Shown here: piece after piece, positions 41,901-51,255 of the stretch | Numbering within the stretch: position 1 is the first letter of the stretch | How the letters are laid out: the number at the start of each line of letters is the position of its first letter | Assembly: GCA_020631075.1 (NCBI GenBank) | Contig: JAHDHX010000004.1 | Location: 62,001 to 126,000 of the forward strand | From: Candidatus Altimarinota bacterium | GTDB taxonomy: Bacteria > Patescibacteriota > Gracilibacteria > UBA4473 | Direction of reading: 5' to 3' | Length of the DNA stretch: 64,000 nucleotides | Notes under the pieces: generated by a model | The model's database searches: none | What the model was told of the DNA's origin: nothing | Seen by the model: only the letters and a program-made list of their open reading frames with translations | Made by a program: the position numbers and the translations under genes

Positions 41901-42269
41901 ATGTACCGCTCTAAAAAACTGCCTTCTCGCAAAGGTCGACAGGCTCTGCAGCGAGAAATCAAAACCTACACAGATCTCCACACGGTGCAGTACTGCAAGG
42001 CTTTGAAGCGAAAGGTCAACTTAACAAAAGCATTAGAGTGTCTTGAGTCGAGACATAATGCGAAAACGAGACTTCAATACTTTTTTGTGGCCCTGGACAT
42101 ATTGCGTAGATCTAGAGCCGTGCAACAGTGTTACATAAATGGTTCTACTTGCTACGCAATTTTGGGGCAAGATGCTGCCGGCAAAACGATTGAAATACAC
42201 CTGCGTGAAGAAATGACCAGCATGCATAATCGAACGCTGTTTTTTATTAGCTGTTTTCCGCGCGATTAA
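41901..42269 (+). CDS. Small basic protein, paralogue B (possible BECR-fold nuclease)
   Basis: The 122-residue product begins MYRSKKLPSRKGRQALQRE. It is basic and shares the FFVALDILRRS.AV..., CYAILG.DAAGKTIEIHLREE and RTLFFISCFP segments with the protein at 40314. The two differ in their N-terminal 45 residues. No known toxin family is assigned; a small nuclease or RNA-binding protein would fit the basic N-terminus and BECR-like ending. A hairpin with AGTTTCA in the loop and then a promoter at 42397 follow. Confidence 0.55.
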   Translation: MYRSKKLPSRKGRQALQREIKTYTDLHTVQYCKALKRKVNLTKALECLESRHNAKTRLQYFFVALDILRRSRAVQQCYINGSTCYAILGQDAAGKTIEIHLREEMTSMHNRTLFFISCFPRD

Positions 42270-42371
42270 ATACAGACGTTTTAGGTAAAAATCCCTAAAA
42301 AAGCTCCTCCTTACACTGAGTAAAACAGAGCTTGTAGGTTGGTTGATGACTCTCAGGAACAGTGCGCTTAC

Positions 42372-42388
42372 GAAGGAGTTTCACCTTC
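42372..42388 (+). other. Conserved downstream hairpin 2, AGTTTCA loop
   Basis: GAAGG pairs with CCTTC around AGTTTCA, and is followed by TGC as in hairpin 1. Confidence 0.4.
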
Positions 42389-42396
42389 TGCCTTAC

Positions 42397-42425
42397 TTGT
42401 CAGTATCCCAACGTATTCCTATACT
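42397..42425 (+). promoter_or_regulatory. Promoter TTGTCA-17-TATACT
   Basis: Both hexamers are near consensus with an ideal spacer, but no credible gene lies downstream before 42720. Confidence 0.65.
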
Positions 42426-42431
42426 ACTTCA

Positions 42432-42720
42432 TTTCTCTGTGTTTGGGCAAAATTTTTCTGAAAAGTGTGAGAGTGGTGACTAGCTGGGAGGACTTTGTCT
42501 GTCGTTTTGGATGGTCAACCTCGTTTGTCCCAAGAAAATCGCGAAAAACTTGGGACAAAGTGGTTTGTGTACAGTTTTGTGGGGACAAACCATGCCGTCA
42601 AAGCACAGACCGTCGGGGGGCTCTGCGCTAGGGCTATCCTTGCCTCTGCCATCCCCCCTCCCCATCTGTTCACAAAAATTATACAAAAAAAATACCCCAG
42701 AGCATTTTTACTCTGGGGGA
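42432..42720 (+). ncRNA. Candidate structured noncoding RNA
   Basis: Transcription from 42397 would produce an RNA with a perfect 11-bp hairpin (TTTGTCCCAAG/CTTGGGACAAA, 42524-42559), followed after 2 nt by GGTTTGT/ACAAACC (42562-42591). GTTTGTCCC (42523-42531) can instead pair with GGGACAAAC (42582-42590), giving mutually exclusive folds. The 3' end is guessed to be near the hairpin at 42695. Confidence 0.4.
42682..42718 (-). terminator. Terminator of the giant Cys-rich gene
   Basis: On the minus strand CCCCAGAG/CTCTGGGG with an 8-nt loop is followed by TATTTTTTTT. Confidence 0.85.
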
Positions 42721-42823
42721 TCTCTTTCCCTCTTCACTGACTGTCACTCCCCCCCCCCAGAGCCTGCCACTCGCCACAGCCATGAGGGGCGCTGGGGCGG
42801 GGCAGAGAGGAAGGGGGTGAGGC

Positions 42824-45800
42824 TTAGCGCCAGGTGACTTCGAGTCGTTTGGCACCCAGCACCCAGCGGCGGTCAAACTCACCGCTGCCGTCGATGTCAC
42901 AGGTGATGACGGTCATCTCGGCGTGGGGGTCGATCTCGGTAATGGGGTCGGTGTGGGTTTTATTGATCAGTTCTTTGCCCGTCACAATGTAGGTTTCGAT
43001 GCGGTTGTCGACTTCGAGGGTGTATTCGTCACCGACGTTGAGGCCGCTCTCGACCCAAGAGAAGACTTGGGTGTAGGGCTCGTCCGCGGGGCCAGTGGCG
43101 TGCCCCAGCACGATGTAGCGATCTTCGTCCGCGCGAGGATCTTCGTAGAAGACAGCCCCTTTGCTGAGGTCGTAGGCCCATGAGCCACTCTCCGACAGGG
43201 TCGTGCGGTGGACAGGCACACTGTCTTGGCTGAAGTGGAGGGTCATCTGGTCGAAGTAGCGGTCGTTGTCGCCGTCGAGCATGTGGATGATGCGGTACAG
43301 CACGTGGTAGTACTCACCCACGGTCACCCGCGTGTCGGCGTCGGCCTCCCACAGGAGGTACGGCGTAGCGAGGTCTTTGTCACGGAGGACGTCGACCAGA
43401 TAGTCGTAGCCGAGCTCGGCGTAGACCGATTCGTCGTGGAGGTCGAAGGCGAAGTTGACCATGTAGACGAGCTCTTGCCAGGTGAGCTCCTGCGTGGCAC
43501 CGAAGGTGTGCTGGTCGATGGGGTTCATGAGGCCCGCTCGGACAACACCCTGCACGACTTGCTCGTCCCAGGTGTCATACACGTCGTGGAACTGACCGTG
43601 GTTGACTTGCTCGTAGGGGATCTCCGCCGCGTTGAGGAGCACTTGGGCGGCCTCGACACGGGTCACCGCGCGGGTGAGGCTGTCGACGGAGCGTGAGTCG
43701 ATCACCTCGTGGAGGCTGAGCGTCACAGCGGCTTCGTAGTATTCGTCTTCGATGTCGAGCTCAGGGAACATGACGTCGAGGCCGAAATTAGCGATGAGGT
43801 CTTCGGCGAAGCCCGTCTGCGGGATGACCGCAATGTCGGTGATCGGTCGCTCGCGGTAGCGCACCGGTTGCACGACGGGGGCTTGGTAGACTGGCGGGAC
43901 GTAGGCCGAAAGTGGCACGTAGCTGTCGTCGATGGTCACGATGGTGGCTGGGGTGCCAGTGGGTCGGTAGCTGCCGCCCCAGTATTGGCTCGGGCCACTG
44001 CCGCCCCCGCCGCCCGAAGTGGAGCTGCCACTGCCGCCGCTGGTGCCACCAGTGCTGGTGCTGCTGGTGAAGACACCGTTGGTGTTGGTGACGGTGCCGC
44101 TGAGGTCACCGTTGGTGGTGGGCTCGACGGTACACACGCCCCCGATGACGATGAGGGCTTCGTCACAGCCGTAGGGGTTACAGACGCCGTCGGCGTCGTC
44201 ACAGTCTGTCAGGTCGTCACACGGGGCTTGGCCATACCCACCACAGCTGATGAGGGTACAAATGCCAGCGATGTTTTCGTAGGGGTCTTCACAGCCGTCG
44301 TCGTTACAGGTCTCGACTACCGTCGTGTCGGGGTCGTCACAGTGGTTGGGGTTGTCACAGGCGGGTTGGCCGTAGTCACCACACTGGGGGTCGCTACACA
44401 CACCGTCGATGTCGACGTAGAAGTCGTCACAACCGTCGGCGTTACAGACGCCGTCTGAGTCGTCACAGTCGGTGACGTCGTCACAGGTGCTGGCTCCCAG
44501 GTCACCACACTCGGGCGTCTGGCAGATGCCGTCGCTGTCCATGATCAGGCCTTCGTCACAGCCTGTCTCGCCGCAGGTTTCGACCTCAGTGGTGTCGGGG
44601 TCGTCACAGGCGGTGTCGTCACAGGTCTCGACTTCGTCGGTCATGGGGTCGTCACACTCGTCGCCCGTGGGGCAGTGGGGTTGGCCCACACCGCCACAGC
44701 TGACACAGATCTCAAGGTCGGCGTCATACACAGTGCCTGTTTCACACCCGTCATTGTCACAGGTTTCCACTACCGTAGTGTCAGGGTCGTCACAGTCACC
44801 GCCGTTGTCACACGGGGGTTGACCGTCCGCACCACAGGCCACACACACCTCAGGGGTGGCGGGGTTGGCGTCGTGGTCGTGCGGGGCGAGGCCTGCGTCA
44901 CACCCAGTGTCACACGTTTCGACTACGTCTGGGGTAGCAGGGTCGTCACAGAGGGTACACATCGGGTCGCTCAGTGGGTCACACGGGCATTGCTCTTGCC
45001 CGACGCCGCCACAGGTGCCTGTTTGGCAGAGTTCTGTCACGGGGTCGTACACAGCCGGGGCTTCACAGCCGTCGTCTTCACAGGTTTCGACCACGGTAGT
45101 GTCAGGGTCGTCACAGTCGCCGCCGTTGTCACACGGGGGTTGACCGTCCGCGCCACAGGCCACACACACCTCAGGGGTGGCGGGGTTGGCGTCGTGGTCG
45201 TGCGGGGCGAGGCCTGCGTCACACCCAGTGTCACACGTCTCGACTACGTCTAGGGTAGCAGGGTCGTCACAGAGGGTACACATCGGGTCACTCAGCGGGT
45301 CACACGGGCACTGCTCTTGCCCGACGCCGCCACAGGTGCCTGGGCAGGGTACTTCAACTCCGACTGCGGCGTCACCACCGATCATCCCGCCGACGGCCAC
45401 ACCAGAGTCAAATAGCTCCACTGAGCCCGGCTGGATGCTGCTGTAGGCAAAGCCTTCTGCGTCGTAAATAGACTGGATGCACGCGGCCAGACCAGCGTCA
45501 TTAATTTCACCAACATAGATTCCATTCGCACAATAATCAGCGAAGTTGAAGTCGTAACCACCGAGAGTAATGCCAGTGTATTCGGCGCGGGCCGTGTCAA
45601 TGCGGTAACAGAGCTCGTCGTCGAGGGTTTCGACTTCACAGAGTTCTGTCTCTGGGTTATAGATCAACCCTTCGTCACAGTCGGTCACGGGGTCACAGAT
45701 CTCTACTTCAGCGGTGTCAGGGTCGTCACACAGGTCACAGTCGTCACCACTTAGTGGGTCACACGGGCACTGGGGTTGACCGATGCCGCCACAAGTGCCT

Positions 45801-48800
45801 GTTTGGCAGAGTTCTGTCACGGGGTCGTACACAGCCGGGGCTTCACAGCCGTCGTCTTCACAGGTTTCGACCACGGTAGTGTCAGGGTCGTCACAGTCAC
45901 CGCCGTTGTCACACGGGGGTTGACCGTCCGCGCCACAGGCCACACACACCTCGGGGGTGGCGGGGTTGGCGTCGTGGTCGTGCGGGGCGAGCCCTGCGTC
46001 ACACCCAGTGTCACACGTTTCGACTACGTCTGGGGTAGCAGGGTCGTCACAGAGGGTACACATCGGGTCGCTCAGTGGGTCACACGGGCATTGCTCTTGC
46101 CCGACGCCGCCACAGGTGCCTGTTTGGCAGAGTTCTGTCACGGGGTCGTACACAGCCGGGGCTTCACAGCCGTCGTCTTCACAGGTTTCGACCACGGTAG
46201 TGTCAGGGTCGTCACAGTCGCCGCCGTTGTCACACGGGGGTTGACCGTCCGCGCCACAGGCCACACACACCTCGGGGGTGGCGGGGTTGGCGTCGTGGTC
46301 GTGCGGGGCGAGCCCTGCGTCACACCCAGTGTCACACGTTTCGACTTCAGGGGTAGCAGGGTCGTCACAGAGGGTACACATGGGGTCTGTCAGCGGGTCA
46401 CACGGACACTGGGGTTGACCAGGGCCGCCGCATTCGTCAGGACAGTCATTGCTGAAGATTCCAATAAATCTTGCCCAGAGCCTTCCACCTGTACTACTCG
46501 CAGTAAAGATTGATTGGAAATCAGTGCTACTGCCTGTCACTACATACGTGATGTTGGGGAAATTTAAGCCGACGGTGATTTCACCGACACCGTAGGTGGT
46601 GTCAAACCATGACTGGATAGCCGCCACAAACACTGTTGCACTTGGGTCAGCTACTTTGTCCCATTCAATGGTCGCGGTAGTAGAAACTCCCCCCTTTGTC
46701 GCTCCACCAAAACGGAAACGATTACTCGTATCACCATTCAAAATCCCTTGCACAGTGTCCGCACACTCCGCGGCACAGATGCCATTGGTGTCGACGAGTG
46801 GATCTTCACACGCTGGGCCATCTGGGCAGGTCGGCTGACCGAGCTGGCCGCATTCGTCAGGACAGTCATTTGTAAATTCTCTATCTACAATTCTGGGGAA
46901 ACTTCCTTCACGTCTTACTCTTAACTGCTCGAAATCTTCAGCTGTTCCTGTCACAATTACTGTCAAACTTGGTTGATTCCAAGCCAATGTTAGCTCTCCA
47001 ACTCCATAAGTGGTATCAAGCCACGTTTGAACATCAGTGATAAACTGCGTTCCTAATGGATCGGTCCCTGTCCGATCCCAGACAATATCCGCTATAGATT
47101 CTACACCACCTTTGGTAATTGAATAGAAATAGGCTGTGTCAGTACCGAAATCAAGATCAGGGAAAGTGACAAGGTCTGCACACTCCGCGGCACAGATGCC
47201 ATTGGTGTCGACGAGTGGATCTTCACAGCCCGTGTCTGGGCAGGTCGGCTGACCGAGCTGGCCACAGGCCGTGTCACACTCGCTGAAAGTAAAGAAGTCA
47301 GCGGGGACAGGGACGGCGGCTTGGTAGCCGTCCATTTGTGTCCAGGTGGCTCCACCGTCAAATGAAACTTGGTGTTGCATTGCAGGCTCGTCTTCGATCA
47401 AACCACATTCGTGGAAGTAGAAGTAGATTTCTTTGGCTACGCTGGTGGCGGTGTCGGTGACCGTCAAACGCAGGTAATTATTCAGGCCGTTACTGAGTGG
47501 AGAAGCGTCGCAGTTGTCGTTGTAATTTCCGAGATTCCCGGTCAGTGGTGTCGTCAGGAAGCCCGCAGTGTCAGGAGCGACTGTCGGCACTGCGGGGGGG
47601 GCTGCTGTCGTGACGCCATCACTCCAGACGTCCCAGCTGTAGGTAAAGCTAGTGGTCGGCATGCCGATCAAACCAATGTTGTTTACGTCTGGTTTGTTTA
47701 GGTCAGTGGGAAAGTCCAGGTCATGCATAAAGTATGGGCCGTACGGACAGACGGCTTCGGGTTCGCAGTACCCCGTGGCTGGGTTGGTCACGAAAGGGGC
47801 GGTACAACTGTCGTCAGGACAAACGGGCTGGCCGACGTCACCACACTCGGCGACGGGCTCGGCCACACACAGGCCTGAGACTGGGTCGACATTGTACCCT
47901 GCGTCACAGCAGGGCTCTGGTGACTCTGGTGTACACTCTGTCGACACGTCACAGGCTGGTTGCCCCTCCGCACCACAGGCCACACAATATGTATTGCCGT
48001 CGTCGGCGACGTCTGGCACGAGGCCCTGGTCACAGAGATTGTGGCAGGTTTCACCCAGTGGATTGGCTTCACAGTCAGTCGGTTCGTCACATTGCAGTTG
48101 GCCTTCCTCACCACACGGGTAACAGACACCATCGTTTAGGACTTCGCCTGGGTCACAGGTCACGCCACAGCCAGCGGTGGCTTCGAAGGTGACTGGAGGG
48201 TTAACCGCATTGTTTGTACTTACATCATCTACATACTCTTTTGTACCTCCGTATATACCCGCAACCGCTTGCTCATATTCCTTAGAAGTCACCAAATACG
48301 CAGTGTTTGAAACCGTGCCACACGCATCAGTTTCTTCGGTGAAACTTATCCCTAAACTACACTGTTGACCAGGTTCCAAGGAACAATAAAATGCTGCATC
48401 ATGTGTCACATCATTGTAAGCACTGCCCAAAACTGGGCCCGTTTCACTCAGGGTTACATTGGTAATCTCCCCCGGCAGATCGTCGTACGCAAATGCTGTG
48501 CCGGCTGTATTGCCCTCATTTTTGATCGTCAGCACATAGTATCCAGAACCTTTCAAAAACTTATCTATCGAGAAGTCAGTTACATCAGTTGTACAACCGT
48601 TGGTACCACTCAGGTTTGAGTCCGTACTGCTGTTATTACTGTTATTGCCGTCGGTGTAGATGGTTTCGAGTGTCGCGGTCGGGGTCGCTCGCACTGATTC
48701 AAATTCATCGCCGGTAATTAACATAGCCGTGTTGACTACTGGGTCACCACAGACATTTGATTCGTTATATTGCAATCGAATCACACAAACATCTGTCCCA

Positions 48801-51001
48801 TCTGCACTCCCCGCACCTTGCAGCTTACACCCCCCCCAGGCAGCATTCACCGTTGTGTCCACTTCAGGGCTGATCAGATAAGGGTAAGTCGAGGAAATGC
48901 TCGTCAACTCCAAGCCACTGGGGGCGGCGTCGTACCAGTAAGCTGCAACACCAGCACTATCAAAATTTTGAAGCGTAATTATGTATTCTCCACTAACCCA
49001 TTCTTTGGTAATGCTCACATCAGGGGCAGCGGCTTCACAGCTTTCTGAAGCTGTCATTGTATTTGTAATGGGGTCAGTGTTGGCAAATATCTGAGTAATC
49101 TCAACGGTGGGTGGCGTCGTGCCGAGTCCTTCAACGATTATGTCAAAAAAATGTGCTTCTGGATTACTTGGGTAAGAATAGACCGTAAATCCACTGTACC
49201 CAGCTAAGATGAGGGCATTGGTCAGTTGTGCTTCATAGGCATCACCCCCGACTGTACCATCCGTGTTGTAGACCGTTTCCGTTCCGTCAGGTGCCGTGAT
49301 GGTAATGGTCTGGATACCACGATTATTGCGATCAGTTGGTATTATGGCTTGTAAATAACATGCAGAACTCGTGTATGCACAGTAGCCGTTTTCATCAGCT
49401 GCCCCAGGGGCCAGGCAATCATAGCCTTCATCGTCACAGATACGCTCCCCGAGTTCACCACACGGGGCACAATTTCCACCAGTAATCTCGACTTCACCTT
49501 CGGCACAGCTCGCTGGGCAATCGTTAGGGTTAAACCCTTCAGGGAAAGAGTTTACATCTGTACATTCTGCCGGGCACAATGACCCAGAAAATCTAGGACA
49601 CGGTGGATTTTTACACAATGTCACCGGATTACAGGCATTGTTGGCTTCACAAGATTCATAGAGGTCACAGGCCCCTCCATTGTCTGCTACACACACACCA
49701 CCACTCTCTACCAGACCTGCATCACAGCCAAACTCATTACACTGTTCAATAGTCTTCGTACCTAAGTCGTCGCACCCTGCTGGGTCAGTACAGACTGGCT
49801 GGCCCTCGCCGCCACAGGCTGTTGCTAGCTCACACAAACCACTGGTAGTGTTAAACACTGTTCCAGCGTCACAACATGAAGATTTTAAGTCTGGGTCACC
49901 TGGCGCTGCAGGTTCTACACACGCATCATTTGAGCTACACGCTGGCTGGCCGTCAGCCCCACACGCTACACTCGCTGTACAGAGTCCACCAACGATAGAA
50001 AAGCCAGGGTTGCAGTAGTCCGTACAACCATTGATTCGATCACACGATTGACACGGCACTTCGCCTTCCGCCCCGCAGGACGCCTCGACACACAGGCCTC
50101 CTTCCAGCACGAGCAAGGTATCACAGCCGTCTGCCGTACACGCTTGGTCGTTGGTGCTGCCACAGTAGTTCCCGGTCGTACACGGAGCTTCATTGTTGCC
50201 ACCACAAATCGGGGTGGGTTCACAGGTGGCAGTGTCAACGTCATACTCTAGACCCGCGTCACAACACGAATCAGGAACCGCGGGGTCTCCTGCTCCCGCT
50301 GGAGCAATACAACCTTCTGGGGCACTCGCACCCACACATGGGTCAGCGCCTTCACCACCACAGGTCACACTCACTTCACAAGTTCCACCGATTACTTCGA
50401 GGATTTCATCACAACCATTTACAAAACATGGCTGGTCATTGGTGTCACCACAATTGTCATACTCACAAGCTGTCTCCCCGACACCACCACAGATTACATT
50501 CTCGCAAAATCCTTCATTGACTGGGTTATTGGCGGAGAGAGTGTTTCCATCGGCGTAATATGCCGTTGAGGTATAAGCATCAAATACTTCAGCAGAATCA
50601 TCTACTTTCAAATTTGATGATGGAGCTGACGTAATAGCTGAAATAGCATTTCCTGACGGCATCTTGGACGCCAGAAACGCATTCACATTCGCCATAAAGG
50701 TCGCTCCGCCTGGGTCAGCCGCTACGTCATACGTCAGCGGGAAAACACTCGGATCAGTCGTCGCGTCGTACGTCACTCCTTCAATAGTGAAAGAATTATA
50801 CTCAAAAACGGTGAGGGGGCTGCCCGTGTTGAAGTGCGGCCCAATGTTGGTAGTAAAATTATAATCACACTGCTGGAGGGTGTTGCCAACGAGCTTCCCC
50901 TGCAGCTGCTCGCCCAGGTTTTGCTGGCTGATATACATCCCGCCCAGAGCCATCAGCAGGCCCAGACAGCAAAATGATAGATACTTTTTCCACTGTTTCA
51001 T
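42824..51001 (-). CDS. 2725-aa secreted Cys-rich surface protein with degenerate SLH region
   Basis: The N-terminus (MKQWKKYLSFCCLGLLMALGG) is a signal peptide or anchor. Most of the protein consists of short Cys modules, CG..GQP.C..., C...GC(D/E)..L and ..C.CDP, of a roughly EGF-like or metal-binding flavour. Beta-rich domains of about 100 residues are inserted between them, and there are two DUF11-like segments (FSIDKFLKGSGYYVLTIKNEGN). A 107-residue unit is repeated nearly identically (see the repeat entry). After a Gly/Ser linker the last 330 residues contain SLH-like helices (TRVEAAQVLLNAAEIP, ELTWQELVYMVNFAF, TVGEYYHVLYRII) without the canonical motif, then a beta domain. It is likely a wall-anchored stalk or adhesin. 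Its own terminator follows. Confidence 0.8.
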   Translation of the reverse strand: MKQWKKYLSFCCLGLLMALGGMYISQQNLGEQLQGKLVGNTLQQCDYNFTTNIGPHFNTGSPLTVFEYNSFTIEGVTYDATTDPSVFPLTYDVAADPGGATFMANVNAFLASKMPSGNAISAITSAPSSNLKVDDSAEVFDAYTSTAYYADGNTLSANNPVNEGFCENVICGGVGETACEYDNCGDTNDQPCFVNGCDEILEVIGGTCEVSVTCGGEGADPCVGASAPEGCIAPAGAGDPAVPDSCCDAGLEYDVDTATCEPTPICGGNNEAPCTTGNYCGSTNDQACTADGCDTLLVLEGGLCVEASCGAEGEVPCQSCDRINGCTDYCNPGFSIVGGLCTASVACGADGQPACSSNDACVEPAAPGDPDLKSSCCDAGTVFNTTSGLCELATACGGEGQPVCTDPAGCDDLGTKTIEQCNEFGCDAGLVESGGVCVADNGGACDLYESCEANNACNPVTLCKNPPCPRFSGSLCPAECTDVNSFPEGFNPNDCPASCAEGEVEITGGNCAPCGELGERICDDEGYDCLAPGAADENGYCAYTSSACYLQAIIPTDRNNRGIQTITITAPDGTETVYNTDGTVGGDAYEAQLTNALILAGYSGFTVYSYPSNPEAHFFDIIVEGLGTTPPTVEITQIFANTDPITNTMTASESCEAAAPDVSITKEWVSGEYIITLQNFDSAGVAAYWYDAAPSGLELTSISSTYPYLISPEVDTTVNAAWGGCKLQGAGSADGTDVCVIRLQYNESNVCGDPVVNTAMLITGDEFESVRATPTATLETIYTDGNNSNNSSTDSNLSGTNGCTTDVTDFSIDKFLKGSGYYVLTIKNEGNTAGTAFAYDDLPGEITNVTLSETGPVLGSAYNDVTHDAAFYCSLEPGQQCSLGISFTEETDACGTVSNTAYLVTSKEYEQAVAGIYGGTKEYVDDVSTNNAVNPPVTFEATAGCGVTCDPGEVLNDGVCYPCGEEGQLQCDEPTDCEANPLGETCHNLCDQGLVPDVADDGNTYCVACGAEGQPACDVSTECTPESPEPCCDAGYNVDPVSGLCVAEPVAECGDVGQPVCPDDSCTAPFVTNPATGYCEPEAVCPYGPYFMHDLDFPTDLNKPDVNNIGLIGMPTTSFTYSWDVWSDGVTTAAPPAVPTVAPDTAGFLTTPLTGNLGNYNDNCDASPLSNGLNNYLRLTVTDTATSVAKEIYFYFHECGLIEDEPAMQHQVSFDGGATWTQMDGYQAAVPVPADFFTFSECDTACGQLGQPTCPDTGCEDPLVDTNGICAAECADLVTFPDLDFGTDTAYFYSITKGGVESIADIVWDRTGTDPLGTQFITDVQTWLDTTYGVGELTLAWNQPSLTVIVTGTAEDFEQLRVRREGSFPRIVDREFTNDCPDECGQLGQPTCPDGPACEDPLVDTNGICAAECADTVQGILNGDTSNRFRFGGATKGGVSTTATIEWDKVADPSATVFVAAIQSWFDTTYGVGEITVGLNFPNITYVVTGSSTDFQSIFTASSTGGRLWARFIGIFSNDCPDECGGPGQPQCPCDPLTDPMCTLCDDPATPEVETCDTGCDAGLAPHDHDANPATPEVCVACGADGQPPCDNGGDCDDPDTTVVETCEDDGCEAPAVYDPVTELCQTGTCGGVGQEQCPCDPLSDPMCTLCDDPATPDVVETCDTGCDAGLAPHDHDANPATPEVCVACGADGQPPCDNGGDCDDPDTTVVETCEDDGCEAPAVYDPVTELCQTGTCGGIGQPQCPCDPLSGDDCDLCDDPDTAEVEICDPVTDCDEGLIYNPETELCEVETLDDELCYRIDTARAEYTGITLGGYDFNFADYCANGIYVGEINDAGLAACIQSIYDAEGFAYSSIQPGSVELFDSGVAVGGMIGGDAAVGVEVPCPGTCGGVGQEQCPCDPLSDPMCTLCDDPATLDVVETCDTGCDAGLAPHDHDANPATPEVCVACGADGQPPCDNGGDCDDPDTTVVETCEDDGCEAPAVYDPVTELCQTGTCGGVGQEQCPCDPLSDPMCTLCDDPATPDVVETCDTGCDAGLAPHDHDANPATPEVCVACGADGQPPCDNGGDCDDPDTTVVETCDNDGCETGTVYDADLEICVSCGGVGQPHCPTGDECDDPMTDEVETCDDTACDDPDTTEVETCGETGCDEGLIMDSDGICQTPECGDLGASTCDDVTDCDDSDGVCNADGCDDFYVDIDGVCSDPQCGDYGQPACDNPNHCDDPDTTVVETCNDDGCEDPYENIAGICTLISCGGYGQAPCDDLTDCDDADGVCNPYGCDEALIVIGGVCTVEPTTNGDLSGTVTNTNGVFTSSTSTGGTSGGSGSSTSGGGGGSGPSQYWGGSYRPTGTPATIVTIDDSYVPLSAYVPPVYQAPVVQPVRYRERPITDIAVIPQTGFAEDLIANFGLDVMFPELDIEDEYYEAAVTLSLHEVIDSRSVDSLTRAVTRVEAAQVLLNAAEIPYEQVNHGQFHDVYDTWDEQVVQGVVRAGLMNPIDQHTFGATQELTWQELVYMVNFAFDLHDESVYAELGYDYLVDVLRDKDLATPYLLWEADADTRVTVGEYYHVLYRIIHMLDGDNDRYFDQMTLHFSQDSVPVHRTTLSESGSWAYDLSKGAVFYEDPRADEDRYIVLGHATGPADEPYTQVFSWVESGLNVGDEYTLEVDNRIETYIVTGKELINKTHTDPITEIDPHAEMTVITCDIDGSGEFDRRWVLGAKRLEVTWR
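44768..46434 (-). repeat. 321-bp coding repeats, four copies
   Basis: Copies lie at about 44768-45020 (partial), 45021-45341, 45801-46121 and 46122-46434. Each encodes 107 residues with 13 or so cysteines (HDHDANPATPEVCVACG in every copy). They are almost identical at DNA level, pointing to recent duplication or homogenisation. A unique beta domain splits the two pairs. Confidence 0.9.
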
Positions 51002-51255
51002 GTGTCGGTGTGTGTAAGAGAATTAATGAAGTGAAGTGGTGACCTGCTGGGCCTTTTGCGGTGGGTTTTGACCCACAAGCGTGACTCAGGAAATCCAAGT
51101 AGTATACGCTAAAACCGCCCTACTATCACGCAAGTCAAATACTCAGTGTCTATTATTTATTTTTTTATACAAAAAAAGACTAACTTCCCTTCCAGTCAGT
51201 CTGCCTCATTTTTCGATTTTCCCAACTCTGCAGTACTGCTCACTTGCTCACTGCG

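Larger units (their letters stand above)
42270..42823. other. Noncoding region with a promoter and nested hairpins
   Basis: This is one of the longest gene-free stretches in the window. It contains hairpin 2 (42372-42388), the promoter at 42397, two strong adjacent hairpins (42524-42591) and the terminator of the minus-strand giant gene (42682-42718). Short frames present have no coding character that I can defend. Confidence 0.55.

Noticed and set aside
40762-42388. attC-like integron cassette sites behind the two paralogues
   Set aside because: The hairpins lack the R'/R'' GTTRRRY and RYYYAAC core boxes, and no integrase is present.
44768-46434. Regularly spaced DNA repeats suggesting a CRISPR array
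   Set aside because: The repeat is 321 bp and encodes an uninterrupted Cys-rich protein domain; there are no short repeats with unique spacers.
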